In this document: positions 16,712-25,937 of the stretch, piece by piece
Numbering within the stretch: the stretch's first letter is position 1
Layout: every line of letters begins with the position of its first letter
The notes under the pieces: model-generated
What the model saw: the letters and a program-made list of their open reading frames with translations, nothing else
The model's database searches: none
What the model was told of the DNA's origin: nothing
Source: Gemmataceae bacterium
Lineage (GTDB): Bacteria > Planctomycetota > Planctomycetia > Gemmatales > Gemmataceae
Assembly (NCBI GenBank): GCA_019752375.1
Contig: JAIEMG010000385.1
Coordinates: 1-36,275 of the forward strand
Direction: 5' to 3'
DNA length: 36,275 bases
Made by a program: the position numbers and the translations under genes

Positions 16712-17428
16712 TCACCCCGCTCGCTGGCCCGAGCGAACAAAATGTCCCAGGTCGCGCACGCGTTCCACTGCGACCGTACCGTCGCGCCCGTCAATGCATG
16801 CCGCTCCGCGGACCGCGAACCAGTCTGGCATGATCCCCCGCAGCGTACCAATCTCCTTGACCCCCAGCGAGCCCGCCAGGGCGACGCGGACGCCGGCGTC
16901 GCGACAGCGTTGAACCAGCGGTTCAATCTCGGTGGGTGTCATCCAGTCGAGGAGCGTGCGGCCGTCTTTCTGATAGGTGTCGATCAGGAACACGCCAAGC
17001 TGTTGCTCGCAGGCGAAGGCGCAGACGGACGACGGTGCCGGTGCCCGCGCGCGCTCCCGGTCGGCATAGGCGACCGCCACGCCGCGCCGAGGTTCTGTCT
17101 CGCCCGCGATCCGCAACAGCAGCTGCGACTGCCAGCATCGTCCCACCCAACCGGCCAAACCCCACTTGACGTAGTCGAGCGAGGCAAGTCCTTCGCGCGG
17201 GCAATAGTGGCGATCGAGCGGCAGCTCGCCCATCGCCGCGCTGACTGGGCGACGCCGAGCGACCGTCCGGATGACCGCTTCGACGATCGCATCGTCCGCA
17301 CGGCCTAGCGGACCGCGGGCGGGCTCCTTGACGTCGATCAGGTCCGCGCCGCCGGCGAGCGCTGCCTCCGCTTCCGCGACGGATCGGACGCTCACCAGGA
17401 GCCCGGGTTGGCGTGGGTCTTCACTCAT
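16712..17428 (-). CDS. mfnB: (5-Formylfuran-3-yl)methyl phosphate synthase (MfnB, DUF556)
   Basis: A protein of 238 residues. The start LLVSVRSVAEAEAALAGGADLIDVKEPARGPLGRAD is diagnostic of MfnB, with the catalytic-type lysine K34 in DVKEP; DYVKWGLAG and GVFLIDTYQKDGRTLLDW are further family blocks. MfnB makes the furan precursor of methanofuran from two molecules of glyceraldehyde 3-phosphate. Planctomycetes carry it with the tetrahydromethanopterin pathway for formaldehyde oxidation. Its ATG overlaps the TGA of the ASCH gene (ATGA), so the two are co-translated. The gene ends 13 nt from the ECF gene, tail-to-tail. No other C1-pathway gene is present in this window. Confidence 0.88.
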   Translation of the reverse strand: MSEDPRQPGLLVSVRSVAEAEAALAGGADLIDVKEPARGPLGRADDAIVEAVIRTVARRRPVSAAMGELPLDRHYCPREGLASLDYVKWGLAGWVGRCWQSQLLLRIAGETEPRRGVAVAYADRERARAPAPSSVCAFACEQQLGVFLIDTYQKDGRTLLDWMTPTEIEPLVQRCRDAGVRVALAGSLGVKEIGTLRGIMPDWFAVRGAACIDGRDGTVAVERVRDLGHFVRSGQRAG

Positions 17429-17892
17429 GGAAACGGCAGGTCTCCTTGGGCCGCCTGGGACTTGCGATGATGCCGTCGTTGATGCAGTTCCTCGTCGACC
17501 GGAAAGAACCGCAGCCAGCCGGGATAAGGGCGAAATGGCAGCGGCTGAAGCCCGGAAAACGTGAAGCCATAGAGGGCCGGCGGACGAAACCAGGCCGGAT
17601 CGTTCAGGTGCTTGGACTGGTCACGGGCGAAATCCTCGACGTTGTCGTAGGTGATGCAGCCGGTCAACTCGCCGACCCCGACGATGCCGCCCACCAAACG
17701 CGCTTCGACCTGGAACGCATCGGGCACAAGGTCCCAGACGCCTGGCTCGGCCGCCGACACACGGGCGGCATGGATCAGGATGCGGCCGACGCGAGCCGTG
17801 GGCCAGCGCCGGACTTCGATGGTTTTGACGCCGCGGACCAGCAGCGTAGCCCACGGCTGCTTCAGTGAAAGGGCGTACTCTACGTGCGGCAT
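17425..17892 (-). CDS. ASCH-domain protein
   Basis: A protein of 155 residues. The N-terminus ALSLKQPWATLLVRGVKTIEVRRWPT followed by GRILIHAARV is the classic ASCH start; a PUA-like beta-barrel is expected, with VGGIVGVGELTGC as another strand. ASCH proteins bind or modify RNA or nucleosides; YqfB, for instance, hydrolyses N4-acetylcytidine. I choose ATG 17892, directly before the conserved segment, over a frame extension to 18099 that lacks homology. It overlaps mfnB by 4 nt. A functional link to C1 metabolism is not obvious. The C-terminal tail (about 25 residues) is basic, rich in R, H and Q. Confidence 0.82.
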   Translation of the reverse strand: MPHVEYALSLKQPWATLLVRGVKTIEVRRWPTARVGRILIHAARVSAAEPGVWDLVPDAFQVEARLVGGIVGVGELTGCITYDNVEDFARDQSKHLNDPAWFRPPALYGFTFSGLQPLPFRPYPGWLRFFPVDEELHQRRHHRKSQAAQGDLPFP

Positions 17893-18143
17893 TGAACCTC
17901 CCAGGACTACCGGGGGAAACGCAGTCCGCCGGGCTTTCCCGGTCGTCAAGGCGAGCCCAACTATCCTATTGCTAAATCGTTCCGCACATCGTAGAACGGA
18001 TAGGTGCCTGCTCCCGTCCTTCACTCTCGCACCGGTGTTGCATCGCCATCGCCGATGGAAGGAGGAGAAGGTGCCGTTTTCCGACCAATTGGCGCTCATC
18101 CCCCTCGGAGTGTCAAGCGACCTGATTCCAGACGAGCGTGCGC
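17893..18143. promoter_or_regulatory. Divergent intergenic region, ASCH-mfnB and kinase-tubulin genes
   Basis: About 250 nt separate two divergent units, so promoters for both are expected here. An interrupted inverted repeat is visible: CTATCC (17961-17966) with GGATAG (17998-18003), and GTTC (17979-17982) with GAAC (17994-17997). I cannot assign -35/-10 boxes with confidence. Confidence 0.3.
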
Positions 18144-21100
18144 ATGCCGGTTCGTCTTGCCAATCAAACCGAGCCCATCCCCGGCTATCGGCTCATGGAG
18201 CGCCTGGGCCGTGGGGGTTTCGGTGAAGTCTGGAAGTGCGAAGCGCCGGGCGGTCTGCTTAAAGCCATCAAGTTCGTCTACGGCGAAATTGAAGGCGGCA
18301 AGGGCAGTGCCGGCGCGGAGCAGGAACTGAAGGCACTCAACCGTGTCAAGACGGTTCGCCATCCGTACATCCTTTCCCTCGAACGCGTGGACATCATCGA
18401 CGGTCAGCTCCTCATTGTCATGGAGTTGGCCGATCGCAGCGTCATGGATCGCTACAACGAATGCCGGGGCCAGGGCTTGCCGGGCATTCCCCGCGAAGAG
18501 CTGATCGGCTACATGGAAGAGAGCGCCGAGGCACTCGACTTGATGAACCTGGAGTACCAGCTCCAGCACCTGGACATCAAGCCGCAAAACCTCTTCTTGG
18601 TTCGCAATCATATCAAGGTCGCTGACTTTGGACTGTGCAAGGACTTGCAGGACTTCAAGGCATCGGTCACCGGCGGCGTCACACCGCTGTATGCGGCGCC
18701 GGAGACCTTTGAAGGCTGGGTCAGCCGGTTCTGTGACCAATACAGCCTGGCGATTGTCTACCAGGAATTGCTGACCGGGGTCCGCCCTTTTGACGGCACC
18801 AACGCGCGTCAGCTGTTGATGCAGCACGTGCAAATGCCGCCCGACCTGACAGCCCTGCCTGAAGGCGACCGTGATGCGATCGGCCGCGCCCTGTCGAAGA
18901 AGCCCAACGATCGCTTCCCCAGTTGCCTGGAAATGGTCAAGCATCTGCGCGGCGCCGGTTCCGTGGGCACGCCGATGGCGCCGCCGGAACGCGCTCCGTC
19001 GACGATGCAGAACATCGAGCTGCCGCCCCTCGTCGGCGAAACGTCGCAACCCGCCGACGAGGCGACCGCGCGGCCGGGATCCAAATCCTCGCAGGCCATT
19101 ACCAAGAACTTCGCCGCGCCCGCCAAGCCGGCGGTCAAGAACGAGATCAAAAAGACCCGGCCGTCGGCTCAGGGCATCTCGCAGACGCCGCGACCCCTCG
19201 TGGATCCAGGCCAGCAGGCCCCCCTGACGCCGGAGAGCGACACGCGCCAGGCGGCCATGCGTCTGTCGGCTCCCGTGGAGTTCAAGGGCGAAGGCGTGCT
19301 GATGCCGGCCCTGGTGATCGGCATTGGCGAACTGGGACTCGGTGTCGTGCAGCGACTGCGTCAGGCCCTGACCGAGCGCTACGGCCCGCTCGAGGAGATG
19401 CTGCCGCACCTCCGCATGCTCTACATCGACACCGATCCCGACGGCATCGGTGCGGCCCTGCGCGGCAGTGCCGGCAGCATGCTCGAGCCGCGCGAGGTGA
19501 TGCTGACGCGTCTCAACCGGCCCAGCCACTACATGAAGCCCCGCGACGTGAATACCGGCGGCGGCAAGCCGCTGATCAGCACGTGGCTCGATCCCAAAAT
19601 GCTCTACCGGATCCCGCGCGGCCAGACGACGGCGAACGTGCGCGGCCTGGGGCGGCTGGCGCTGGTCGACAACCAGCGCGACCTCTTGGAGCGGCTGCGC
19701 ACGGACCTGCTTCTGTGCACGGAGACCGAAGCATTGGCCACGGCCGACCGCCATACGCGGCTGGGACTGCGCACTAATCGGCCTCGTGTCTTCGTCATTG
19801 CGGGCCTCGGCGGCGGCACCGGCAGCGGCATGTTTCTCGACATCGCTTATCTGGCTCGCGCCGCGCTCAAGAACCTGGGTTATCAGCAGCCCGATCTGGT
19901 CGGCCTCTTCTTCTTACCGACGGCGGACCCCCAGCGCGCCCACCAGGGGATGCTCGGCAACACCTACGCGGCGCTCACGGAGCTGAATCACTTCAGCTCG
20001 CCGGGTGTGATCTTCACGGCGCGCTACGCCGAGAAACAGGCCCCGATTACCGATGGTGATCCGCCTTTCGGCCACTGCGTCCTATTGCCGCAAGCGACCG
20101 ACGAGGACACACCGCGCGAACTGGTTGGCACCGCGGCGGGCTACCTCTATCGCGATCTGATGTCGCCGCTGGGCCGCGCCAGCGATGCGCAGCGCGCCGA
20201 GGCCTTTCCCGATTCGGTGGCGCCGCGGCCGGGCATCAAGACGCCGCCACTGTGCCACACGCTGGGCATGTATCGCCTGCACTGGCCGCGCCGCGTCCTT
20301 GTCGAACGCATGGCCCGGCTGCTTGGCAAGCGCCTGGTTGAGCACTGGATCGCCAAGAACGCCAGCCACCTGCAAAAGACCGTGGAAACCTGGGTCAAGG
20401 ACCAGTGGGCAAAACGCCAACTCCAGGTCGATCACCTGATCTCCTGTCTGCGTGCCGGCGCCGAGGGCTCGCTGGATGCCGAGCCCGAGGAAGCGTTTGC
20501 CAAGGTCATGGAACCGCTGACCAAGCTGGATCTCCCGCCAGGAGCGCCGGTCGATCCGGTCCTGGCGCGGAAGATCTTGGATGAGCTGGTCGGCCTGGTC
20601 GGCCGGGTGGACCAACCGGCCCACGTGCGGACCGCCGTGCTGGTCGAAGGCCTCGACGCCGCGGCCAAGTCGCTCCTGGTCAATTGCGAGCAGAAGCTGG
20701 CCGAAATGGCGGTCCATCTCGTCGAGCAGCCGCAGTTCCGCTTCGCCGGCGCCGATGAAGCGATCCGCCAGATCAGCGTCCTGATCGATGCCACCATCGA
20801 GCAGCAGGAGTTGCTGGCCCAGGAGTTCACGGCCAAGGCGCAGGAGGCGTACACCCGGCTGCTGGCGCTCATGGATTTCCACAAGGCGAACGCCAGCAGT
20901 AAACGCAAGGTGGCCGCGCCCCCCGGCCCTGACGTGGTGGACCTGCTCCGACTCTATCCGAACTACCGCTTCAAGGCGTTGATGCTGACGCACGTCTTGA
21001 CCGTCTACCGCAGTCTGCGCGGCAACTGTCCGGAATACGCTCGCGAATTCACCTACTGTCGCGCCCGGCTGGCGGACCTGATCAAGGCCTTCGACAAGCC

Positions 21101-21761
21101 GCCGCCGAGCACTCTGACGCCCCTCGACCTGGGCCCGAACCGCCAGCTTCTGCCCGCCGGTTGCCGCACGCTGGACGACACGCTGGCCAAGGTGATGGCC
21201 GACATCACCGCCCAGGACGTGCTCGAGCTGGACAAGAAAGTGCAGGCGACCATCCAGCGTAACCTGAAAGCGATGGTGCATATCTGCACCACGCCGGCGA
21301 CCAACATTTTGCGCGAAGTCGAGATGATGCTCACCCTGGAGATGGAGAGCTTCGCCAAGGTGCGGCTGGGCGGTTCAAATGCCCTGGAGACGTTCCTGGG
21401 CCAGTATCCGCGCGACGAGGTTGCCCAGAATCAGCTGGCAAACGCCTTCGAGGAAGCGGTCCCACAGCTCGATGCCCGCAACCTGTCATCGCGGCCGCAT
21501 TCGGCCATCGTCCTGGTACCGTCCGATCCGGAGGCGGAACGCTTCACGCTATTGGTTCAGCAGGCCATTGCGGATGCCCATGTCTTTCCCTGCGATCGTG
21601 CCGACGACGTTGTCTTCTATCGCGAAGCCGCCGGCGTGAAGCTCGCCGACCTGCCGCAGATGGGCGCGACCGGGAAGGCTGCCTACGACAAGATGGCCAG
21701 CACCGACCACTTCACCCCGCACAGCCGCATCGACGTGGAGCAGTGGCGGCCCGTCGGTTGA
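18144..21761 (+). CDS. Ser/Thr protein kinase fused to a tubulin/FtsZ-like GTPase domain
   Basis: A protein of 1205 residues (ATG 18144; GTG 18138 is possible). The kinase domain has LGRGGFGEVWK (about 21-31), lysine in LKAIKF (about 40), HLDIKPQN (142-149; the usual HRD arginine is leucine) and DFG (161-163). A proline/lysine-rich linker (about 275-385) follows. From about 388 a second domain opens with VIGIGELGLGVVQRL, a nucleotide-binding strand-loop, then FVIAGLGGGTGSGMFLDIA, whose GGGTGSG (556-562) is the tubulin/FtsZ signature loop. This fits the Tubulin_2 family. The remainder (about 700-1205) is helical, with no membrane segment, so the protein is probably cytosolic. Many planctomycetes lack ftsZ, so a kinase-controlled tubulin-like polymer or switch is notable. 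The gene ends 1 nt from the fumarylacetoacetase stop. Confidence 0.88.
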   Translation: MPVRLANQTEPIPGYRLMERLGRGGFGEVWKCEAPGGLLKAIKFVYGEIEGGKGSAGAEQELKALNRVKTVRHPYILSLERVDIIDGQLLIVMELADRSVMDRYNECRGQGLPGIPREELIGYMEESAEALDLMNLEYQLQHLDIKPQNLFLVRNHIKVADFGLCKDLQDFKASVTGGVTPLYAAPETFEGWVSRFCDQYSLAIVYQELLTGVRPFDGTNARQLLMQHVQMPPDLTALPEGDRDAIGRALSKKPNDRFPSCLEMVKHLRGAGSVGTPMAPPERAPSTMQNIELPPLVGETSQPADEATARPGSKSSQAITKNFAAPAKPAVKNEIKKTRPSAQGISQTPRPLVDPGQQAPLTPESDTRQAAMRLSAPVEFKGEGVLMPALVIGIGELGLGVVQRLRQALTERYGPLEEMLPHLRMLYIDTDPDGIGAALRGSAGSMLEPREVMLTRLNRPSHYMKPRDVNTGGGKPLISTWLDPKMLYRIPRGQTTANVRGLGRLALVDNQRDLLERLRTDLLLCTETEALATADRHTRLGLRTNRPRVFVIAGLGGGTGSGMFLDIAYLARAALKNLGYQQPDLVGLFFLPTADPQRAHQGMLGNTYAALTELNHFSSPGVIFTARYAEKQAPITDGDPPFGHCVLLPQATDEDTPRELVGTAAGYLYRDLMSPLGRASDAQRAEAFPDSVAPRPGIKTPPLCHTLGMYRLHWPRRVLVERMARLLGKRLVEHWIAKNASHLQKTVETWVKDQWAKRQLQVDHLISCLRAGAEGSLDAEPEEAFAKVMEPLTKLDLPPGAPVDPVLARKILDELVGLVGRVDQPAHVRTAVLVEGLDAAAKSLLVNCEQKLAEMAVHLVEQPQFRFAGADEAIRQISVLIDATIEQQELLAQEFTAKAQEAYTRLLALMDFHKANASSKRKVAAPPGPDVVDLLRLYPNYRFKALMLTHVLTVYRSLRGNCPEYAREFTYCRARLADLIKAFDKPPPSTLTPLDLGPNRQLLPAGCRTLDDTLAKVMADITAQDVLELDKKVQATIQRNLKAMVHICTTPATNILREVEMMLTLEMESFAKVRLGGSNALETFLGQYPRDEVAQNQLANAFEEAVPQLDARNLSSRPHSAIVLVPSDPEAERFTLLVQQAIADAHVFPCDRADDVVFYREAAGVKLADLPQMGATGKAAYDKMASTDHFTPHSRIDVEQWRPVG

Positions 21762-21762
21762 A

Positions 21763-23049
21763 TCATGTCGTGAGCGGCGGCAGGACCCGGCCCGTCACCT
21801 CGCCGAAGCCGATGCGATAGCCCGCTCCCTGACACCATCCTGTCATTGTCACTCGATCGTGGTCCTGCAGAAAGACGCGAGTCTCGCCGTTGGGCAGCGC
21901 GATGGGTTTCGTTCCCTTCCACGCCAGCTCCAGAAGACTGCCGTAGCTGTCCGGCGTTGGCCCGCTGATGGTGCCCGATGCCAGCAAGTCGCCCGGTTGC
22001 AGGTTGCAGCCGTTGACCGCGTGATGCGCCAGCTGCTGGCAGACGTTCCAGTACAGGTGCTTCATGTTGGAAGCGCAAAGCCGATGCGGCCGATCCATCT
22101 TCGCGCCCTGGACCGTCACGTCCAGCTGAATATCAAAGGCCCATGGCTCGCTGATTCGCAGGTACGGCAACGGCTGCGGATCCTGCTTCGGCCCGTTGGT
22201 GCGAAACGGTTCAAGCGCCTCGAGCGGCACGACCCACGGCGAGATGGATGTACCAAAATTCTTTGCCAGGAACGGCCCCAGCGGCACGTATTCCCAGCGT
22301 TGGATGTCGCGAGCACTCCAGTCGTTGACCAGGACCATGCCGAAAATGTGATCGGCCGCCTTGTCGATCGGGATCGGCCTGCCGAGTGAATTGCCGGGAC
22401 CGATGAAGAAGCCCATTTCCAGCTCGAAATCGATGGAGCGGCTGGGGCCGAAGGTCGGCGCAGGCGCATCGTCGGCCTTGGTCTGCCCCAGCGGCCGGTG
22501 CAGGTCGGTGCCGCTGACGACGATGGAGCTGGACCGCCCGTGGTAGGCGACCGGCAGATGCAGCCAATTCGGCTGCAGTGCGTTGTCGACGCCGCGCAGC
22601 ATGATGCCGACGTTCGTGGCGTGCTCGCGCGACGAGTAAAAGTCCGTGTAATCGCCGATGGCGGCCGGCAGCAGCATATCGACGTCGGCCATCGGCACCA
22701 GGACATGGTCGCGCAGTGCCGCGTCGTCCCGCACGGTCGGCTCGTCGGCACGCAGCAATCGGCTGATGGCGAGGCGCGTACCATGCCAGGCCGGACGGCC
22801 CAGCGCGAGGAACGCGTTCAGCGTGTGTTCGCTGAAGACGGTGCGATGGCCCAGTTCCGCGACTTTCAGGATGCCGTGCTGTTCGAGATAGGTGAGATCG
22901 AGGATATGTTCCCCGATGGCGACGCCGATGCGTGGCACCTCCTCGTCCTTGCGGCGAAAGACGCCGTAGGGCAGGTTCTGGATGGGAAAGTGCGAGTCGG
23001 GTGGGACGGGCACCCAGGATTTGAGGGCGGGATCGTTGGTCGGGTTCAT
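21763..23049 (-). CDS. fahA: Fumarylacetoacetase
   Basis: A protein of 428 residues, the usual length. Family blocks are clear: [18 protein letters not shown] (first metal/active-site region), [67 protein letters not shown], and [23 protein letters not shown]. The enzyme hydrolyses fumarylacetoacetate to fumarate and acetoacetate, the last step of tyrosine and homogentisate breakdown. It lies downstream of the unknown 327-residue gene on the same strand, separated by a 44-bp inverted repeat that would form a hairpin in a joint mRNA. No homogentisate dioxygenase is in the window. Confidence 0.96.
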   Translation of the reverse strand: MNPTNDPALKSWVPVPPDSHFPIQNLPYGVFRRKDEEVPRIGVAIGEHILDLTYLEQHGILKVAELGHRTVFSEHTLNAFLALGRPAWHGTRLAISRLLRADEPTVRDDAALRDHVLVPMADVDMLLPAAIGDYTDFYSSREHATNVGIMLRGVDNALQPNWLHLPVAYHGRSSSIVVSGTDLHRPLGQTKADDAPAPTFGPSRSIDFELEMGFFIGPGNSLGRPIPIDKAADHIFGMVLVNDWSARDIQRWEYVPLGPFLAKNFGTSISPWVVPLEALEPFRTNGPKQDPQPLPYLRISEPWAFDIQLDVTVQGAKMDRPHRLCASNMKHLYWNVCQQLAHHAVNGCNLQPGDLLASGTISGPTPDSYGSLLELAWKGTKPIALPNGETRVFLQDHDRVTMTGWCQGAGYRIGFGEVTGRVLPPLTT

Positions 23050-23066
23050 GGTCGGGTTCCTGTCCG

Positions 23067-23196
23067 AATGGAACGCGGAGCTGCGCCACGCGGACTTGCG
23101 TGCGCGGATTTTCGCGGATCAAACAACGACAGTTACGGCATTTATCCGCGCGAATCCGCGCACGCAAGTCCGCGTGGCGCAGCTCCGCGTTCCATT
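23067..23196. repeat. Long inverted repeat with perfect 44-bp arms
   Basis: Arms 23067-23110 and 23153-23196 are exact reverse complements; the 42-nt centre contains a further imperfect pairing (CGCGGAT with ATCCGCG). The right arm reaches into the TAA stop of the gene ending at 23195, and the left arm lies just upstream of the fumarylacetoacetase start. It contains GCGCGGATT and ACGCGGACTTGCGTG motifs. It is probably a non-autonomous interspersed element; a large transcribed hairpin is certain if the two genes are cotranscribed. Confidence 0.9.
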
Positions 23197-24178
23197 AGAG
23201 CCAGCCAAGCGCCCGCAAATCGTCGCGTGGTTCATCGAAGCTGCAACTGCCAAACGACGTGACAAACTGTCGCGCCTTGAGGATCTCTTCCGTGCTGGCA
23301 CGATGGTCCTTCCAGCGCAGCCCTGCATCCTCGAACGTGAAGCTCGTGGCGTCCTCATCTTCGATGATCGCGAGAACTTGCTCTTCGCTCAGATTGCACG
23401 CATGCGCCAGCACGCCGCCGACGAAGACGTTCAGGAAGCCGTGCATGTGCGTCTGCACACCGGTATTGAAGTGCCGGATCGGGTGATGAAGGCCGGCCGT
23501 GAATTTCATTGGCACATTCGCGTCGCGACAAGCGGCGATGGCAAACGCGAGCAGCTTCGGCGCAGGAAACGCCGATGCTTCCAGGCCGCCGCAACGCAGC
23601 TTGAAGCCCATCGGCTTGCCGCAAGGGTAGTTTTTCACTCCATCGCCAACGATTTCTGCTAATTGGTCCGTGGCCAGCGCGCTCACGTACAGAGGGACGC
23701 TAGACCGCCATTCCAACCCGAATGCACCCTCGCAGTAGACAGTAACAGGCGACACCGAGCCCTCAAATGTTGAGGAACCTCCAAGCAAATTTGCATCCAA
23801 TCGTAGAATCGGAATCAGCTCCTCAGGAAGGCGCACCTCGTAGCCATCCGCAACGATTCGCCCGGCGTGCTTTTGCTGATACTGAAGCACGGCCAAGACG
23901 TCCTGAAAGAGTCCCGCAAACTCTTCAGCTTCAGTCTTGTTCGTTCCCAGGGCTGAGATCGGCAACCGTTGTCCCGACGCAGAAAACTCCACCAAGTGAT
24001 GCTCGAGGTCATTGAAGCGGGCGACCGGACAAATGAACCGCCCCAGCATCCAGCTTTCCGCTTCCTTCCGATAGCTCGCGAAATTGCGAATCGCCTGATC
24101 GAGCGGCAGCTGTGCCGGCGGAAACAACCCCGCATAATCGATAATGCCATCCAGCAAGACTCGCAGGCTCGCTCGCAT
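23195..24178 (-). CDS. Conserved protein of unknown function next to fumarylacetoacetase
   Basis: A protein of 327 residues with no domain I can name. It begins LRVLLDGIIDYAGLFPPAQLPLDQAIRNFASY and ends with FGSCSFDEPRDDLRALGWL, which look like conserved family ends. Inside are KLRCGG, a histidine-rich FTAGLHHPIRHFNTGVQTHMHGFLNVF (about 228-254) and an acidic IIEDEDATSF. The His-rich stretch with nearby acidic residues could bind metal in an enzyme active site, possibly TIM-barrel-like given the VPMKFTAGLHH strand-loop. No signal peptide is seen. It sits upstream of fahA on the same strand, so a part in ring or amino acid breakdown is plausible, but only by position. Confidence 0.75.
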   Translation of the reverse strand: MRASLRVLLDGIIDYAGLFPPAQLPLDQAIRNFASYRKEAESWMLGRFICPVARFNDLEHHLVEFSASGQRLPISALGTNKTEAEEFAGLFQDVLAVLQYQQKHAGRIVADGYEVRLPEELIPILRLDANLLGGSSTFEGSVSPVTVYCEGAFGLEWRSSVPLYVSALATDQLAEIVGDGVKNYPCGKPMGFKLRCGGLEASAFPAPKLLAFAIAACRDANVPMKFTAGLHHPIRHFNTGVQTHMHGFLNVFVGGVLAHACNLSEEQVLAIIEDEDATSFTFEDAGLRWKDHRASTEEILKARQFVTSFGSCSFDEPRDDLRALGWL

Positions 24179-24220
24179 GACGAATCCTCAGCGAAGCACC
24201 CAACCGGCTGCGGGAACTGG

Positions 24221-24278
24221 TCACCGTTATCACCGTGTGGTGACGGCGACGATCACCGTTATCACCGTGTGGTGACGG
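24221..24278. repeat. Tandem 26-bp direct repeat in a divergent promoter region
   Basis: Identical copies at 24221-24246 and 24253-24278 begin TCACCGTTATCACC and end GTGGTGACGG, with 6 nt between them (period 32 bp, about three helical turns). Each copy contains the hairpin TCACC-GTGT-GGTGA. They lie between the start of the unknown gene (24178) and the aldehyde dehydrogenase start (24452). Regular spacing suits a pair of operator sites; an interspersed repeat is the alternative, as GGTGACGGTG also recurs near 35912 and 35971. Confidence 0.75.
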
Positions 24279-24451
24279 TGGTATCCCGCATCCGGGCCTC
24301 TGGTTCCGCGGCAGACGCGCATTTATTTACTCTGTCAACTGCACGTACGGCTGTGCAATAGCAATTCGATCCCGACGTTTCGGCTTCGTACGTTGCCGCG
24401 ATAGAATTGTATTCGCTGGAAAGCCTCTGTCCGAATCCTCTGCGAGGCGTC

Positions 24452-25897
24452 ATGCTTCAGATCAAAAACTTCATCGGCGGCCACCATGTCGAACCGGGCT
24501 CCGGACAATACCTCGAGAACATCGAGCCCGCGACGGGCCGCATCTACTCGCAGGTGGCCGACAGCGACGGCCGAGACGTGGATGCCGCCGTCGCTGCCGC
24601 TTCGGATGCCTTTCCGCAGTGGTCGCGCACGCCGGCATCGGAGCGGTCGCGACTGTTGCTGGACATCGCGGCACGGATCGACGCCAACCTGGAGCGCCTG
24701 GCCCATGCTGAATCGGTGGACAACGGCAAGCCGCTGCGGCTGGCCCGTGCCGTGGACATCCCGCGAGCCGCCAGCAACTTCCGCTTCTTCGCCACCGCCA
24801 TCCTGCACTTTCATTCCGAGGCCTACCGCACCGATCAGCTGGCGCTGAACTACACGCTGCGTTCGCCACGCGGCGTCGCCGGCCTCATCTCGCCGTGGAA
24901 CTTGCCGCTGTACCTGTTCACCTGGAAGGTGGCGCCGGCCCTGGCGACCGGCAACACCTGCGTCGCCAAGCCCAGTGAGCTGACGCCGATGACGGCGCAT
25001 TTGCTCACCGAACTGTGTCAGCAAGCGGGCCTGCCGCCGGGGGTCTTCAACGTCGTCCACGGCCTGGGCGCGAAGGCCGGCGCCGCGATCGTGGCCCATC
25101 CACGCGTGCCGACCATCTCCTTCACCGGCGGAACCGCAACAGGCGCTGAGATTGCCCGCACCGGCGCACCGATGTTCAAGAAGCTCGCGCTGGAGCTGGG
25201 CGGCAAGAACCCGAATATCGTCTTTGCCGATGCGGACCTCGACGAAGTGCTGAAAACCAGCCTGCGTTCGTCGTTCGAGAACCAGGGAGAGATCTGCCTG
25301 TGCGGCTCGCGGCTGTTCGTGGAAGAAAGTGTCTACCCGGCGTTCGCGGAACGCTTCGTTAGCGCCGCCCGACAGCTGAATGTCGGCGATCCACTCGACG
25401 CCGCCACCGACCAGGGCGCGCTCATCTCAAAGAACCATCTCGACAAGGTGACCGGTTACATTCGCCTGGCCAGGGAGGAAGGCGGCCGCGTACTTTGCGG
25501 CGGCAAGACTCCTGAAACGCTGCCGGAGCGCTGTCGCGACGGCTATTTCCTTGCACCGACCGTGATCGCCGACCTGCCGGCGGAGTGCCGCGTCAATCGC
25601 GAAGAGATCTTCGGCCCGGTGGTGACGATCGCGCCGTTCCGCAACGAGGAGGAAGTGCTCGGCTGGGCCAACAGCACGGCCTATGGACTGTCGGCATCGC
25701 TGTGGACGCAAAACCTGAATCGGGCACATCGCCTCGCGGAGAAGCTCGACAGCGGCACGGTCTGGGTCAATTGTTGGCTGCTCCGCGACCTGCGCACGCC
25801 CTTCGGCGGCATGAAGCAAAGCGGCGTCGGCCGCGAGGGTGGCGAAGAAGCCCTGCGCTTCTTCACCGAGCCCAAGACGGTATGCATCAAGACCTGA
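24452..25897 (+). CDS. Aldehyde dehydrogenase, 2-amino/2-hydroxymuconic-semialdehyde dehydrogenase type
   Basis: A protein of 481 residues. The start IKNFIGGHHVEPGSGQYLENIEPATG, with GAGG 4 nt before ATG 24452, matches the muconic-semialdehyde class. NAD-binding and catalytic blocks are present: ISPWNLPLYLFTWKVAPAL, SFTGGTATGAEIA, the catalytic glutamate in LELGGKNPNIVF, and the catalytic cysteine in NQGEICLCGSRLF, where the EICLC form is typical of the ALDH8/DmpC group. The enzyme oxidises a semialdehyde from catechol or kynurenine/2-aminomuconate breakdown using NAD+. Together with fumarylacetoacetase across the divergent region this hints at aromatic compound use. The exact substrate cannot be decided from sequence. 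Confidence 0.92.
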   Translation: MLQIKNFIGGHHVEPGSGQYLENIEPATGRIYSQVADSDGRDVDAAVAAASDAFPQWSRTPASERSRLLLDIAARIDANLERLAHAESVDNGKPLRLARAVDIPRAASNFRFFATAILHFHSEAYRTDQLALNYTLRSPRGVAGLISPWNLPLYLFTWKVAPALATGNTCVAKPSELTPMTAHLLTELCQQAGLPPGVFNVVHGLGAKAGAAIVAHPRVPTISFTGGTATGAEIARTGAPMFKKLALELGGKNPNIVFADADLDEVLKTSLRSSFENQGEICLCGSRLFVEESVYPAFAERFVSAARQLNVGDPLDAATDQGALISKNHLDKVTGYIRLAREEGGRVLCGGKTPETLPERCRDGYFLAPTVIADLPAECRVNREEIFGPVVTIAPFRNEEEVLGWANSTAYGLSASLWTQNLNRAHRLAEKLDSGTVWVNCWLLRDLRTPFGGMKQSGVGREGGEEALRFFTEPKTVCIKT

Positions 25898-25937
25898 TGC
25901 CCGCCTCCGCGGGAGGTTGTCCTGGGAACAGAAACGC

